Assembly (NCBI RefSeq): GCF_001425265.1
Contig: NZ_LMEC01000021.1
Span: 1 to 64,000 of the forward strand
Length of the DNA: 64,000 nucleotides
Direction of reading: 5' to 3'
Origin: Massilia sp. Root418
GTDB taxonomy: Bacteria > Pseudomonadota > Gammaproteobacteria > Burkholderiales > Burkholderiaceae_D
Position 1 is the stretch's first letter. Each line of letters starts with the position of its first letter. A model generated the notes under the pieces. It was not told the DNA's origin. It ran no database searches and saw only the letters and a list, made by a program, of their open reading frames with translations. The position numbers were made by a program, and so were the translations under genes. Shown in pieces: positions 1 through 7,218 of the stretch.

Positions 1-53
1 TTGCGCCGATGATAGTGCTGCAACCAGTGTGAAAGTAGGTTATCGTCAGGCTA
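1..53 (+). rRNA. rrf: 5S rRNA, 3' end (partial)
   Basis: The first ~53 bases match the 3' third of a proteobacterial 5S rRNA: the GCGCCGATGATAGTG segment of the loop D/E arm, then GTGTGAAAGTAGGT and the closing helix strand ATCGTCAGGCT. An intrinsic terminator follows at once, as at the end of an rrn operon. The 5' part lies outside the window, and the exact 3' end (about 52-54) is estimated. Confidence 0.9.
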
Positions 54-66
54 GTTATAAGCAAAA

Positions 67-96
67 CCCCGCTCAGTGATCTGAGCGGGGTTTTTT
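67..96 (+). terminator. Intrinsic terminator of the rrn operon
   Basis: A perfect 10-bp stem (CCCCGCTCAG / CTGAGCGGGG) closes a TGAT loop and is followed by six T. It sits 14 bases after the 5S rRNA end, so it most likely ends the rRNA transcript. Four A on the 5' side could let it also act on the minus-strand DUF1840 gene that ends at 101. Confidence 0.93.
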
Positions 97-100
97 GCGT

Positions 101-448
101 TCAGACGCCCCAAACGATATCGTGGCCGTCCGAGACGGCGGCGCGCAGCATTTCCAGCAGGGGAAACACGCGCGTTGCAAAGCCGACGTGCTGTTTTTCC
201 ACCAGCGCCGCGTCGCCTTCAAGCGCGTCGGCGGAGTGGGTGGTGTCTTGGTGGTGCTCGATGTCCTGGTCGGGATGCAGCTTGCTGAGTTCGATTTCAT
301 GCTCCAGCGCCGCCAGGGCGCCGGCCGCTTCGGCAGCTGTGATCACACCGCGCGTGGGACTCTTGTTCAACAGCTCAAGAATGCGCTCGGCATGCTCCTT
401 GTACATCATGACCGCAGGAGAGGATTTGGATTTGAATGTGATCAACAT
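101..448 (-). CDS. DUF1840 domain-containing protein
   Basis: A 115-residue soluble protein beginning MLITFKSKSS and ending GHDIVWGV, the pattern of the DUF1840 family found in beta- and gammaproteobacteria. Function is unknown. No signal peptide or membrane segment is visible; the middle is acidic and His-rich (residues ~55-75). The ATG at 448 is chosen over a longer reading back to 508 because family members start with this MLITFKS sequence and a GGGGAAAG purine stretch lies just upstream. It ends 5 bases from the rrn terminator hairpin and runs convergent to the rRNA operon. Confidence 0.8.
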   Translation of the reverse strand: MLITFKSKSSPAVMMYKEHAERILELLNKSPTRGVITAAEAAGALAALEHEIELSKLHPDQDIEHHQDTTHSADALEGDAALVEKQHVGFATRVFPLLEMLRAAVSDGHDIVWGV

Positions 449-509
449 GGCGCTTTCCCCACTCTTGTTGTGCGTGTTCAAACGATAACACGACTTCCAT
501 CCTTGCACA

Positions 510-1064
510 TCAGTTCAGCTTGAATGAACGCATGAACGTTTCGATCTCGTCGTTCACCATGTGCTGGTCCTTGCCTATCACGATCAGCTGATAGACCCGT
601 TTGTCCTTGGCGATAAAGCGGCCCACCAGGCGCAGCGCTTCGCCGTTGCGCGTGCCCTTGGCTTCCACGTCGATGGACTGCTGCTGCTGGCTCACGCCGC
701 CGCTGGCGGCGGCCGCACTGGCCTGTTTCTCCGAGGTGACCGTGCCCCCGATATTGGCCACCATGGTGTTTTTCATCGCCGCGATGGCGGCCTGGGCGTG
801 GGCGGCATCGGCCATTTCGGCGGCCCCCACGGCAAAGGTGACGCCGTCGACTTCGGCGGCGGCCATCTGCATTTTTACGGTTTCGCCGCCCAGGCTGATG
901 CTGCGCGTGTGCGTGGCCGGCTTGCCCGGGAACAGCACGGCGTAAGGCGCCTCGGCGCTGCGGAAGTCGCGCCAATCGAACTTCGGGCTGCAGCCACTGA
1001 ATGCGGCGGCGGCAACGGCGGCACCCACTGTGGTGCGCAATAGCGTGATGATCTTGGTATGCAT
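510..1064 (-). CDS. Putative lipoprotein
   Basis: A 184-residue protein with a short basic N-terminus, a hydrophobic stretch rich in Ala (residues ~8-22) and a lipobox-like FSGC with Cys25, so it is probably lipidated and anchored in the envelope. The mature part is predicted soluble, with a Gln run near residues 120-124. The C-terminal half (residues ~135-184) resembles small ligand-binding-like periplasmic domains only in a general way; I do not recognise a family. The start at 1064 is preferred to one at 1226 because it puts the signal sequence at the N-terminus. It is divergent from the unknown gene at 1202. Confidence 0.6.
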   Translation of the reverse strand: MHTKIITLLRTTVGAAVAAAAFSGCSPKFDWRDFRSAEAPYAVLFPGKPATHTRSISLGGETVKMQMAAAEVDGVTFAVGAAEMADAAHAQAAIAAMKNTMVANIGGTVTSEKQASAAAASGGVSQQQQSIDVEAKGTRNGEALRLVGRFIAKDKRVYQLIVIGKDQHMVNDEIETFMRSFKLN

Positions 1065-1157
1065 GATGCGATGGTAGCAGGCGGCAAGCGCCGGCGCTAT
1101 CGCCGCCACATATCGCGTAGTGAGATTGCAGGAAGTGGCCAGACGATCCGTGATAGC

Positions 1158-1173
1158 ATTGCAAAAATGCAAT
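1158..1173. repeat. Short perfect palindrome upstream of the gene at 1202
   Basis: ATTGCA and TGCAAT form a perfect inverted repeat around an AAAA spacer, 28 bases before the start codon at 1202. It lies in the only non-coding stretch between two divergent genes, so it could be an operator. TTGCAA inside it could also be read as a -35 element, with TAAAAC 18 bases downstream as a poor -10. No known regulator is assigned. Confidence 0.35.
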
Positions 1174-1201
1174 TCTTTCTGGTAAAACAAAAGGGACGGC
1201 G

Positions 1202-2272
1202 ATGGCGACATATCATGACAAACCACTGGACGAAGTCTGCCGGCGAGGGCAGGTGAATGTGCTGCCGTTTCTCTCGTGGAGCCCGGCGGAGCGGTTCTTC
1301 GTTGGCGGACGCGAGGCGTTGCGGACGCTTGGCGACGGCAAGCGTATCGTTGACGAGGAGACGTGCCAGCAGCTGCTTTCCGCCTTGGCGTCCATCAGCA
1401 TGGCTTCGGACGCCGCGCTGCGCAAGGCCCGGTCGATCACGGTGGGGACCTTCCGCGACTACACCGACCAGCAGCGGCTCAATTTTATCAACGAGCTGTG
1501 GGACTTGATCGCGACGCCATATCATTTCGACACGCCTTCGACGGCCATGTACACGCCTGCGGACCGCTCCGGCAGCGGCACCCTGCCGCTGCCCAGCAGC
1601 TGGTGCCCGCGCCCGCAGCATCCCGGCAGCTATTACATGCGAACCGCCGGCGACGGCAGGCCCGATCCCTGGATGCATCTGGGGGTAGGGTTCCGGGTCG
1701 ACGGCACCAAGGAGGAGTCCGCGTTGCGGATCAAGCGTGACGGCATGACGCAGCAGAGCCTCAACGTCAACTTCATGCGCAATACCCGCGGCCTGGTGTT
1801 GGAGGGAACGGTCGCGGCCAATCCGGACCGGCCACGCTTCTGGACCGGTAACCAGGACATCTGGAACGAAACCGCGGTCTGCGTCAGCCGCAACTTCTTC
1901 GGCGGCACCGCGTTTCCCGAGCGCAGCACGTACCATCGTTCCAATGAGTTCGCGATCTTGTGGGCGGTCGACTGCCGCGGCTTGGTCGGTTTTGACACGG
2001 AGGCGGTACAACTGAGCTTTCCGAACGCCCGCAATTGGCGCCCGGGAGAAAAAGCATTCAAGGCGATTCCACCGGACCGCTTGCTGGGATTCGTGAAGAT
2101 TCGAAAACTGGGGGCGCCCGCCAGAGGGGGCTGGACCTTTGATATTCCTGAAGACGCGGCATGGACACTGGAGGCGGCCCGCTCGCCCGACCAGATCGCC
2201 TACATGCAGGCCGAACTGGACGCGTGGCGCGGCTGTCACCACATCAGCGCCGCCTACGATTTCGCCACGTGA
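1202..2272 (+). CDS. Hypothetical protein, unrecognised (possible divergent ADP-ribosyltransferase-like fold)
   Basis: A 356-residue protein that I cannot place in a family. It has no signal peptide, membrane span or low complexity, and several Trp and Cys. The start ATG at 1202 follows a GGGACGG stretch. By eye the C-terminal third (residues ~226-300) follows the layout of cholera-toxin-type ADP-ribosyltransferases: VSR at 228-230 where STS would be, a hydrophobic LWAVD strand at 253-257, then PGEKAFKAIP at 281-290 and LLGFVKI, comparable to ExE followed by IP and a Gly-Trp strand. The N-terminal YHDKPLDEV (4-12) loosely recalls the YRADSRPPDEI region. The key Arg and the first Glu of ExE are missing, so activity is doubtful and the relation is a hypothesis. 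The gene stands alone, divergent from a lipoprotein and convergent with comM, with no partner gene visible. Confidence 0.55.
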   Translation: MATYHDKPLDEVCRRGQVNVLPFLSWSPAERFFVGGREALRTLGDGKRIVDEETCQQLLSALASISMASDAALRKARSITVGTFRDYTDQQRLNFINELWDLIATPYHFDTPSTAMYTPADRSGSGTLPLPSSWCPRPQHPGSYYMRTAGDGRPDPWMHLGVGFRVDGTKEESALRIKRDGMTQQSLNVNFMRNTRGLVLEGTVAANPDRPRFWTGNQDIWNETAVCVSRNFFGGTAFPERSTYHRSNEFAILWAVDCRGLVGFDTEAVQLSFPNARNWRPGEKAFKAIPPDRLLGFVKIRKLGAPARGGWTFDIPEDAAWTLEAARSPDQIAYMQAELDAWRGCHHISAAYDFAT

Positions 2273-2281
2273 GCGCTGCGG

Positions 2282-3817
2282 CTAGAAATCGAGCAGCGCG
2301 CGGCGGAACTGGACGGCTTGCTGGACGTGATGGGCGGTGATGGCCTTCGACCCGTCGAGGTCGGCCACCGTGCGGGCAACCCGCAGCACGCGGTGATAGG
2401 CCCGGGCCGACCAGTGAAACTGCAGCATGCTGGCGCGCAGCACGGCTTTGCCTTCCCGGTCGAGCTTGCAATGCCGCTCAATGTCGCGCGTGCCCATCAG
2501 CTGGTTGCTCTTGCCCTGCCGTGCCTGCTGGATGTCCCAGGCCTGCTGCACGCGCGCGGCGATCACGGGCGAGGTCTCGCCGTCCGGCGCGGCTTCCAGT
2601 TCGTCCAGCGTCAGCGGGTTGACGGAAATCAGCAGGTCCATGCGGTCCAGCAGCGGACCGGAAATGCGGCCCTGGTAGCGCAGGATAACGTCGTGGGGGC
2701 AGCGGCACTTGCCGTTGGGATGGCCGTTATAACCGCAGGGGCAGCCGTTCATGGCCGCCAGCAGCTGGAAGCGGGCCGGAAAGTCGGCCCGGTGGGCCGC
2801 CCGCGAAATGGTCACCCGGCCGGACTCCATCGGCTCGCGCAGCACTTCCAGTACGCGCCGGTCGAATTCGGGCAGCTCGTCCAGGAACAGTACGCCCTGG
2901 TGCGCCATGGAGATTTCGCCCGGATGGGGCACGCTGCCCCCGCCCACCAGTGCAACACCGGAGGAAGTATGGTGCGGCGAGCGGAATGGCCGCGCCTTCC
3001 ACGTCGCTGCATTGAATTGCCCGCCGAGCGACTGCACCGCCGCCGCTTCCAGCGCTTCCTCGTCCGTCATGGCCGGCAGCAGGCCGGGAAAGCGTGCCGC
3101 CAGCATGCTCTTGCCGGTGCCTGGCGGGCCCACCAGCAGCACGCTGTGGCAGCCGGCAGCGGCTACTTCCAGCGCCCGCTTGACCGAGCCCTGGCCCTTG
3201 ACGTCCGAGAAGTCCGGGTAATCCGGCGGTAGTGCGGGTTCCGCGCCCAGGTGGCGCTGCAGCGTTCCGGGGCCGTTGTCATCGCCCCGCACGGCGAGGT
3301 GGGCGCACACTTGCGTGAGCGTGGTGGCAGGGTAGATCCGTGCGTCGCGCACCAGCGCGGCTTCGTCCGCGTTGGCCAGCGGCAGGATGAAGGCACGCCG
3401 GCCCTGGCCGTTGCCGCGCGCGGCGCGGTGCATGGCGTAGGTCATGGCCAGCGCGCCGCGGATCGGCCGCAGCTCGCCCGACAGCGAGAGCTCGCCGGCG
3501 AATTCATAGTCGCGCAAGGGGGAGGTGGGAATCTGGCCGGAGGCGGCCAGGATGCCGAGTGCGATCGGCAGGTCGAAACGGCCGGATTCCTTGGGCAGGT
3601 CGGCCGGGGCCAGATTGACGGTGATGCGCTGGGCCGGCATGTCGTAGCCGGCGTTCTGGATCGCTGCGCGGACGCGGTCGCGCGCTTCCTTCACTTCGGT
3701 TTCCGGCAGGCCGACCATGGCGAAGGCGGGCAGTCCGTTGGCCAGGTGCACTTCAACGCTGACTTCAGGCGCTTCCATGCCCGCCAGCGCGCGGCTTCTC
3801 AGAACGGCAAGGCTCAT
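2282..3817 (-). CDS. comM: YifB/ComM family Mg-chelatase-like AAA+ ATPase
   Basis: A 511-residue protein of usual length for the family. Residues ~1-175 form the Lon-protease-like ChlI domain typical of YifB/ComM, followed by a Mg-chelatase AAA+ core with Walker A GPPGTGKS at 230-237 and Walker B VLFLDELPEF. A Cys cluster (CPCGYNG, then KCRCP) follows, and the C-terminal Mg-chelatase C domain comes last. In naturally competent gammaproteobacteria ComM is a branch-migration helicase that helps integrate incoming DNA; here that role is inferred. The start at 3817 (MSLAVLRSRAL) matches the family and has a G-rich ribosome-binding stretch; the reading frame runs further upstream without support. 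It ends 9 bases from the convergent gene at 1202-2272. dprA, another transformation gene, lies at 60922. Confidence 0.93.
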   Translation of the reverse strand: MSLAVLRSRALAGMEAPEVSVEVHLANGLPAFAMVGLPETEVKEARDRVRAAIQNAGYDMPAQRITVNLAPADLPKESGRFDLPIALGILAASGQIPTSPLRDYEFAGELSLSGELRPIRGALAMTYAMHRAARGNGQGRRAFILPLANADEAALVRDARIYPATTLTQVCAHLAVRGDDNGPGTLQRHLGAEPALPPDYPDFSDVKGQGSVKRALEVAAAGCHSVLLVGPPGTGKSMLAARFPGLLPAMTDEEALEAAAVQSLGGQFNAATWKARPFRSPHHTSSGVALVGGGSVPHPGEISMAHQGVLFLDELPEFDRRVLEVLREPMESGRVTISRAAHRADFPARFQLLAAMNGCPCGYNGHPNGKCRCPHDVILRYQGRISGPLLDRMDLLISVNPLTLDELEAAPDGETSPVIAARVQQAWDIQQARQGKSNQLMGTRDIERHCKLDREGKAVLRASMLQFHWSARAYHRVLRVARTVADLDGSKAITAHHVQQAVQFRRALLDF

Positions 3818-3902
3818 GGCGTCCCCCCCCTGCGGCAAAGCGCGATCAGCCATCTTAGCGCGCGGACCGGAGGGCGTTTTGACGCCACTCAAGCGCGAAG
3901 TC

Positions 3903-4148
3903 CTATTTTGGTGCGGCCGATTTCGCTTCCAGATCCGCCAGGCGCATTTCCAGCAGTTCCAGCTTGGCGCGCGTCTTGGCCAGCACTTGCGCCTGGATGT
4001 CGAACTCTTCGCGGGTGACCAGGTCCAGCTTGGCGAAACCCTGGGTCATCATCGATTTCACATTTTTCTCGATGTCTTTGGCTGGCGAGTTTTCGATCGC
4101 CTGGTTGATCTTGCTTTGCAAGTCGTTGAAGAAATTGTTCATGTCCAT
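3903..4148 (-). CDS. ubiK: UbiK-family accessory factor of ubiquinone biosynthesis (BMFP/DUF526)
   Basis: An 81-residue, mostly helical protein with the signature N-terminus NNFFNDLQSKI, a middle RE(E/D)F motif and a C-terminal coiled coil (about residues 50-75). This is the former DUF526/BMFP family. In E. coli UbiK binds UbiJ and is needed for efficient aerobic ubiquinone synthesis; the same role is inferred here. Start at 4148: AGGAAA lies 7 bases upstream; a second in-frame ATG is at 4142. It is transcribed away from the torF operon, so its upstream region is shared with the NtrC sites at 4176-4223. Confidence 0.85.
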   Translation of the reverse strand: MDMNNFFNDLQSKINQAIENSPAKDIEKNVKSMMTQGFAKLDLVTREEFDIQAQVLAKTRAKLELLEMRLADLEAKSAAPK

Positions 4149-4175
4149 GGTATTTCCTAGGTTTTTACGCCGGAC

Positions 4176-4192
4176 CGCACCATTTCGGTGCG
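4176..4192. promoter_or_regulatory. NtrC-type enhancer site 1
   Basis: CGCACCATTTCGGTGCG is a perfect dyad with the GCACC-N5-GGTGC core of enterobacterial NtrC (NRI) sites. Its centre (4184) is about 138 bases upstream of the transcription start expected from the sigma-54 promoter at 4296-4311, and 31 bases (about three helical turns) from the second site, an arrangement close to that of E. coli glnAp2. Confidence 0.75.
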
Positions 4193-4206
4193 ATGCCTGC
4201 AAATTA

Positions 4207-4223
4207 AGCATTAATATGGTGCG
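4207..4223. promoter_or_regulatory. NtrC-type enhancer site 2
   Basis: AGCATTAATATGGTGCG matches the E. coli glnA NtrC site TGCACTAAAATGGTGCA at 13 of 17 positions, with a full GGTGC right half. It is centred about 107 bases upstream of the expected start of the torF-glnK-amtB transcript. It is weaker in symmetry than site 1. Confidence 0.68.
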
Positions 4224-4295
4224 GAACTGTCGCCGCGCCATGCCGCCGTGCGGGTAATTGCAGCTAACTATCTTACAAGTTTGCAAGAAGTCGGC

Positions 4296-4311
4296 TGGCA
4301 CGCATTCTGCT
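4296..4311 (+). promoter_or_regulatory. Sigma-54 (RpoN) promoter of torF-glnK-amtB
   Basis: TGGCACGCATTCTGCT fits the RpoN consensus TGGCACG-N4-TTGCW with one mismatch. The GG and GC dinucleotides are separated by exactly 10 bases, as RpoN requires. With GC at -12 the transcript should start near 4322, giving a ~69-base leader before torF. Together with the two upstream NtrC-type sites this indicates induction under nitrogen limitation. Confidence 0.82.
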
Positions 4312-4390
4312 AAAGAGGTGTGGAACGCTTAGGCTTAGCCTGGATTTTAAACCGCAACCGCTACAAAAGTTCAAACTAAAGGATATCGCC

Positions 4391-5149
4391 ATGAATTACA
4401 TGACCAAGCACCTGACTCTTGCGGCAGCAATCACACTCGCGATGGCTACGCTGGGGGCCGGTGCGGCCCGCGCGGAAGACGCGCCAGCGGCGAAACCGGA
4501 TAACGAAGTGTCCTTCAATGCGGCGCTGACCACCGACTACCGCTATCGCGGCATTTCGCAGACCCGCCTCAAGCCGGCCCTGCAAGGCGGCGCCGACTGG
4601 ACGCACAACCCGAGCGGCTTCTACGCCGGCACCTGGCTGTCGACCATCAAGTGGATCGACGACGCGGGCGGCGATGCCAAGGTGGAGTGGGACGTGTACG
4701 GCGGCAAGCGCGGCGATCTCGGCGGCGGTTTCAGCTACGACGTGGGCGGCCTGTACTACTTCTACCCGTCCAACGACCTGCATCCGAGCGCAAACACCTT
4801 CGAACTGTACGGTGCGGTCAGCTACGGTCCGGCCACGCTCAAGTATTCGCACTCGACCACCAATCTGTTCGGCTTTGCCGACAGCAAGAACAGCGGCTAC
4901 TTTGATGCGTCGGTGAACCAGGAAATCCAGGACGGCTACATCCTGAACCTGCACGTTGGCCGCCAGAACGTGAAAAACAACAGCGCCTTCAGCTACACCG
5001 ACTGGAAAGTGGGCGTGACCAAGGATTACGGCGTGGTCACCGTGTCGCTGGCGGCTGTCAAGGCCACCACCGACGTCTACACCTCGCCGCGCAACGGCAA
5101 GGATCTGGCCAAGATGGGCGCCGTGCTGACCGTTTCCAAAATTTTCTAA
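4391..5149 (+). CDS. TorF family putative outer-membrane porin
   Basis: A 252-residue protein with a Sec signal peptide (cleavage likely after ARA, residues 26-28) and alternating aromatic/polar beta strands ending in the C-terminal Phe (KIF) typical of outer-membrane barrels. The segment SFNAALTTDYRYRGISQT is characteristic of the TorF/Gcw_chp (TIGR02001) family. Substrate is unknown. It is first in an operon with glnK (11-base gap) and amtB, downstream of an NtrC/sigma-54 promoter, which suggests a pore for a nitrogen source under nitrogen starvation (inference). The start is supported by AAAGGATATCGCC before the ATG. Confidence 0.85.
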   Translation: MNYMTKHLTLAAAITLAMATLGAGAARAEDAPAAKPDNEVSFNAALTTDYRYRGISQTRLKPALQGGADWTHNPSGFYAGTWLSTIKWIDDAGGDAKVEWDVYGGKRGDLGGGFSYDVGGLYYFYPSNDLHPSANTFELYGAVSYGPATLKYSHSTTNLFGFADSKNSGYFDASVNQEIQDGYILNLHVGRQNVKNNSAFSYTDWKVGVTKDYGVVTVSLAAVKATTDVYTSPRNGKDLAKMGAVLTVSKIF

Positions 5150-5160
5150 GCGAGGCTTCC

Positions 5161-5499
5161 ATGAAACTCATTACCGCCATTATCAAGCCCTTCAAGCTGG
5201 ATGAGGTCCGCGAGGCCTTGTCCGCGATTAACGTGCAAGGCATCACCGTGACCGAGGTGAAGGGCTTCGGCCGCCAGAAGGGCCATACCGAGCTGTACCG
5301 CGGCGCAGAATACGTGGTCGACTTCCTGCCCAAGACCAAGATCGAGGCGGCGGTGGACGATGCTGTCGTCGAGCAGGCCATCGAAGCGATCGAGGGCGCG
5401 GCCCGCACCGGCAAGATCGGCGACGGCAAGATTTTTGTCTACAACCTGGAACAGGTTGTCCGTATCCGTACCGGCGAGACCGGCAACGACGCTCTCTAA
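5161..5499 (+). CDS. glnK: PII-type nitrogen regulatory protein
   Basis: A 112-residue PII protein of standard length. It has the PII opening MKLITAIIKPFKLDEVREAL, Tyr51 within the T-loop RGAEY (the uridylylation site used by GlnD), and the C-terminal RTGKIGDGKIFV signature. PII proteins sense 2-oxoglutarate, ATP/ADP and glutamine. The copy next to amtB normally binds AmtB from the cytoplasm and closes the channel when ammonium returns. Named glnK rather than glnB from its amtB linkage. It lies between torF and amtB in the NtrC-controlled operon. Confidence 0.95.
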   Translation: MKLITAIIKPFKLDEVREALSAINVQGITVTEVKGFGRQKGHTELYRGAEYVVDFLPKTKIEAAVDDAVVEQAIEAIEGAARTGKIGDGKIFVYNLEQVVRIRTGETGNDAL

Positions 5500-5519
5500 G
5501 TCCAAGGGGAACTTTTAAA

Positions 5520-7070
5520 ATGAACAAAACTATAACAAAACTGCTGGCTGGGGCCGCTGTCCTGTTTGCCTTTAGCTCGGCCCTGCCCAGCTACGCGCAA
5601 GATGCCAAGCCCGCCGAAGCACCGGCCGCCAGCGCACCTGCCGCCGCTGCTCCTGCTGCCGCTGCACCGGCCGCCGCGCCTGCCGCTGCACCGGCCGCAG
5701 CTGCCGCCGCCGCGCCTGCGGATGCGCCGGCCGCGCCGGCGCCGGTAGCCAACAAGGGCGACACCGCCTGGATGTTCGTCGCCACGCTGCTGGTGATCCT
5801 GATGACCATTCCCGGCCTGGCCCTGTTCTACGGCGGCCTGGTGCGTTCGAAAAACATGCTGTCCGTGCTGCTGCAGGTGTTCATGATCTTCTCGGTCATC
5901 ATCGTACTGTGGTGCATCTACGGCTACTCGCTGGCCTTCACCGAAGGCGGTTCCTTCTATGGCAAGTTCGACCGCCTGTTCCTGAACGGCATCTGGGATC
6001 CGGTCAAGGGCGCCTTCAGCGTTGCCGCCACCTTCAGCAAAGGCGTCGTGATTCCTGAATTCATCTTCGTGGCCTTCCAGGGCACCTTCGCCGCCATCAC
6101 CTGCGGCCTGATCGTCGGCGCCTTTGCCGAACGCGCCAAGTTCACCGCCGTGCTGGCCTTCATGGTGCTGTGGTTCACCTTCTCCTACCTGCCTATCGCC
6201 CACATGGTCTGGTTCTGGACCGGCCCGGACGCCATCAAGGACGCCGCCACCGCCGCTGCTGAAGGCGCGAAAGCCGGCTTCATCTTCCAGAAGGGCGCGC
6301 TGGACTTCGCCGGAGGCACCGTGGTGCACATCAACGCCGCAGTGGCAGGCCTGGTCGGCGCCATCATGATCGGCAAGCGCGTCGGCTACGGCCGCGAATC
6401 CATGGCGCCGCACTCGCTGACCATGACCATGGTCGGCGCCTCGCTGCTGTGGGTGGGCTGGTTCGGCTTCAACGCCGGTTCGGCACTGGAAGCGGGCGAT
6501 ATCGCTGCGCTGGCCTTCATCAACACCCTGCTGGCCACTGCCTGCGCCACCGTGTCGTGGGTCTTCGGCGAGTGGATCGCCAAGGGCAAGCCTTCCATGC
6601 TGGGCGGCGCCTCCGGCGCGGTAGCCGGCCTGGTTGCCATCACCCCGGCCGCCGGTTTCGTCGGCCCGATGGGCGCACTGGTGATCGGCCTGCTGGCCGG
6701 CATCGTCTGCCTGTGGGGCGTGAACGGCCTGAAACGCCTGATCGGCGCCGATGACTCGCTGGACGTGTTCGGCGTGCACGGCGTGGGCGGCATCCTGGGC
6801 GCCATCCTGACCGGCGTGTTCGCAGCGCCGTCGCTGGGCGGCCAGGGCATCTTCGACTACGTGGCCAACAAGGCGTCGGCCGACTACTCGATCAGCGGCC
6901 AGGTGATCACCCAGCTGACCGCCGTGGGCATTACCATCGCCTGGTCCGCCATCGTGTCCGTCATCGCCTACAAACTGGTGGACATCGCCATCGGCCTGCG
7001 CGTGCCGGAAGAAGAGGAACGCGAAGGCCTGGACATCACCAGCCACGGCGAATCGGCGTACCACGCTTAA
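5520..7070 (+). CDS. amtB: Ammonium transporter AmtB
   Basis: A 516-residue Amt-family channel with a cleavable signal peptide (residues 1-26, PSYAQ), as in E. coli AmtB. An unusual Ala/Pro-rich low-complexity linker follows at about residues 30-77, then eleven predicted membrane helices. Family features include the periplasmic entry helix DTAWMFVATLL, AFAERAKF, the HMVWFW segment, the pore-lining DFAGGTVVHI His and the second His in VFGVHGVGGI. It imports ammonium/ammonia and is blocked by uridylyl-free GlnK. The start is preceded by AAGGGGAAC. It ends the torF-glnK-amtB operon and is followed by a strong terminator. Confidence 0.96.
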   Translation: MNKTITKLLAGAAVLFAFSSALPSYAQDAKPAEAPAASAPAAAAPAAAAPAAAPAAAPAAAAAAAPADAPAAPAPVANKGDTAWMFVATLLVILMTIPGLALFYGGLVRSKNMLSVLLQVFMIFSVIIVLWCIYGYSLAFTEGGSFYGKFDRLFLNGIWDPVKGAFSVAATFSKGVVIPEFIFVAFQGTFAAITCGLIVGAFAERAKFTAVLAFMVLWFTFSYLPIAHMVWFWTGPDAIKDAATAAAEGAKAGFIFQKGALDFAGGTVVHINAAVAGLVGAIMIGKRVGYGRESMAPHSLTMTMVGASLLWVGWFGFNAGSALEAGDIAALAFINTLLATACATVSWVFGEWIAKGKPSMLGGASGAVAGLVAITPAAGFVGPMGALVIGLLAGIVCLWGVNGLKRLIGADDSLDVFGVHGVGGILGAILTGVFAAPSLGGQGIFDYVANKASADYSISGQVITQLTAVGITIAWSAIVSVIAYKLVDIAIGLRVPEEEEREGLDITSHGESAYHA

Positions 7071-7100
7071 ACGCTGTTTTTTCCGCAAAAGTGACGCAAA

Positions 7101-7124
7101 AGGCACCCTTCGGGGTGCCTTTTT
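7101..7124 (+). terminator. Intrinsic terminator after amtB
   Basis: An 8-bp stem (AGGCACCC / GGGTGCCT) closes a TTCG tetraloop and runs into five T, 30 bases after the amtB stop codon. It ends the torF-glnK-amtB transcript before gshA. Confidence 0.92.
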
Positions 7125-7218
7125 CCATTTCCCGGCCTTTAAATTGGCGTTTTCGCCCCGATTTGGGGAGCTCGCACGGTAAGATTAGACAGTTTCCCCA
7201 GTTGTTAAGGATGTAGCC

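Noticed and set aside
5496..7106. Long minus-strand open frame (536 codons) opposite amtB
   Set aside because: Low-complexity His/Gln/Gly-rich translation typical of antisense frames in GC-rich genes; amtB on the other strand is certain.
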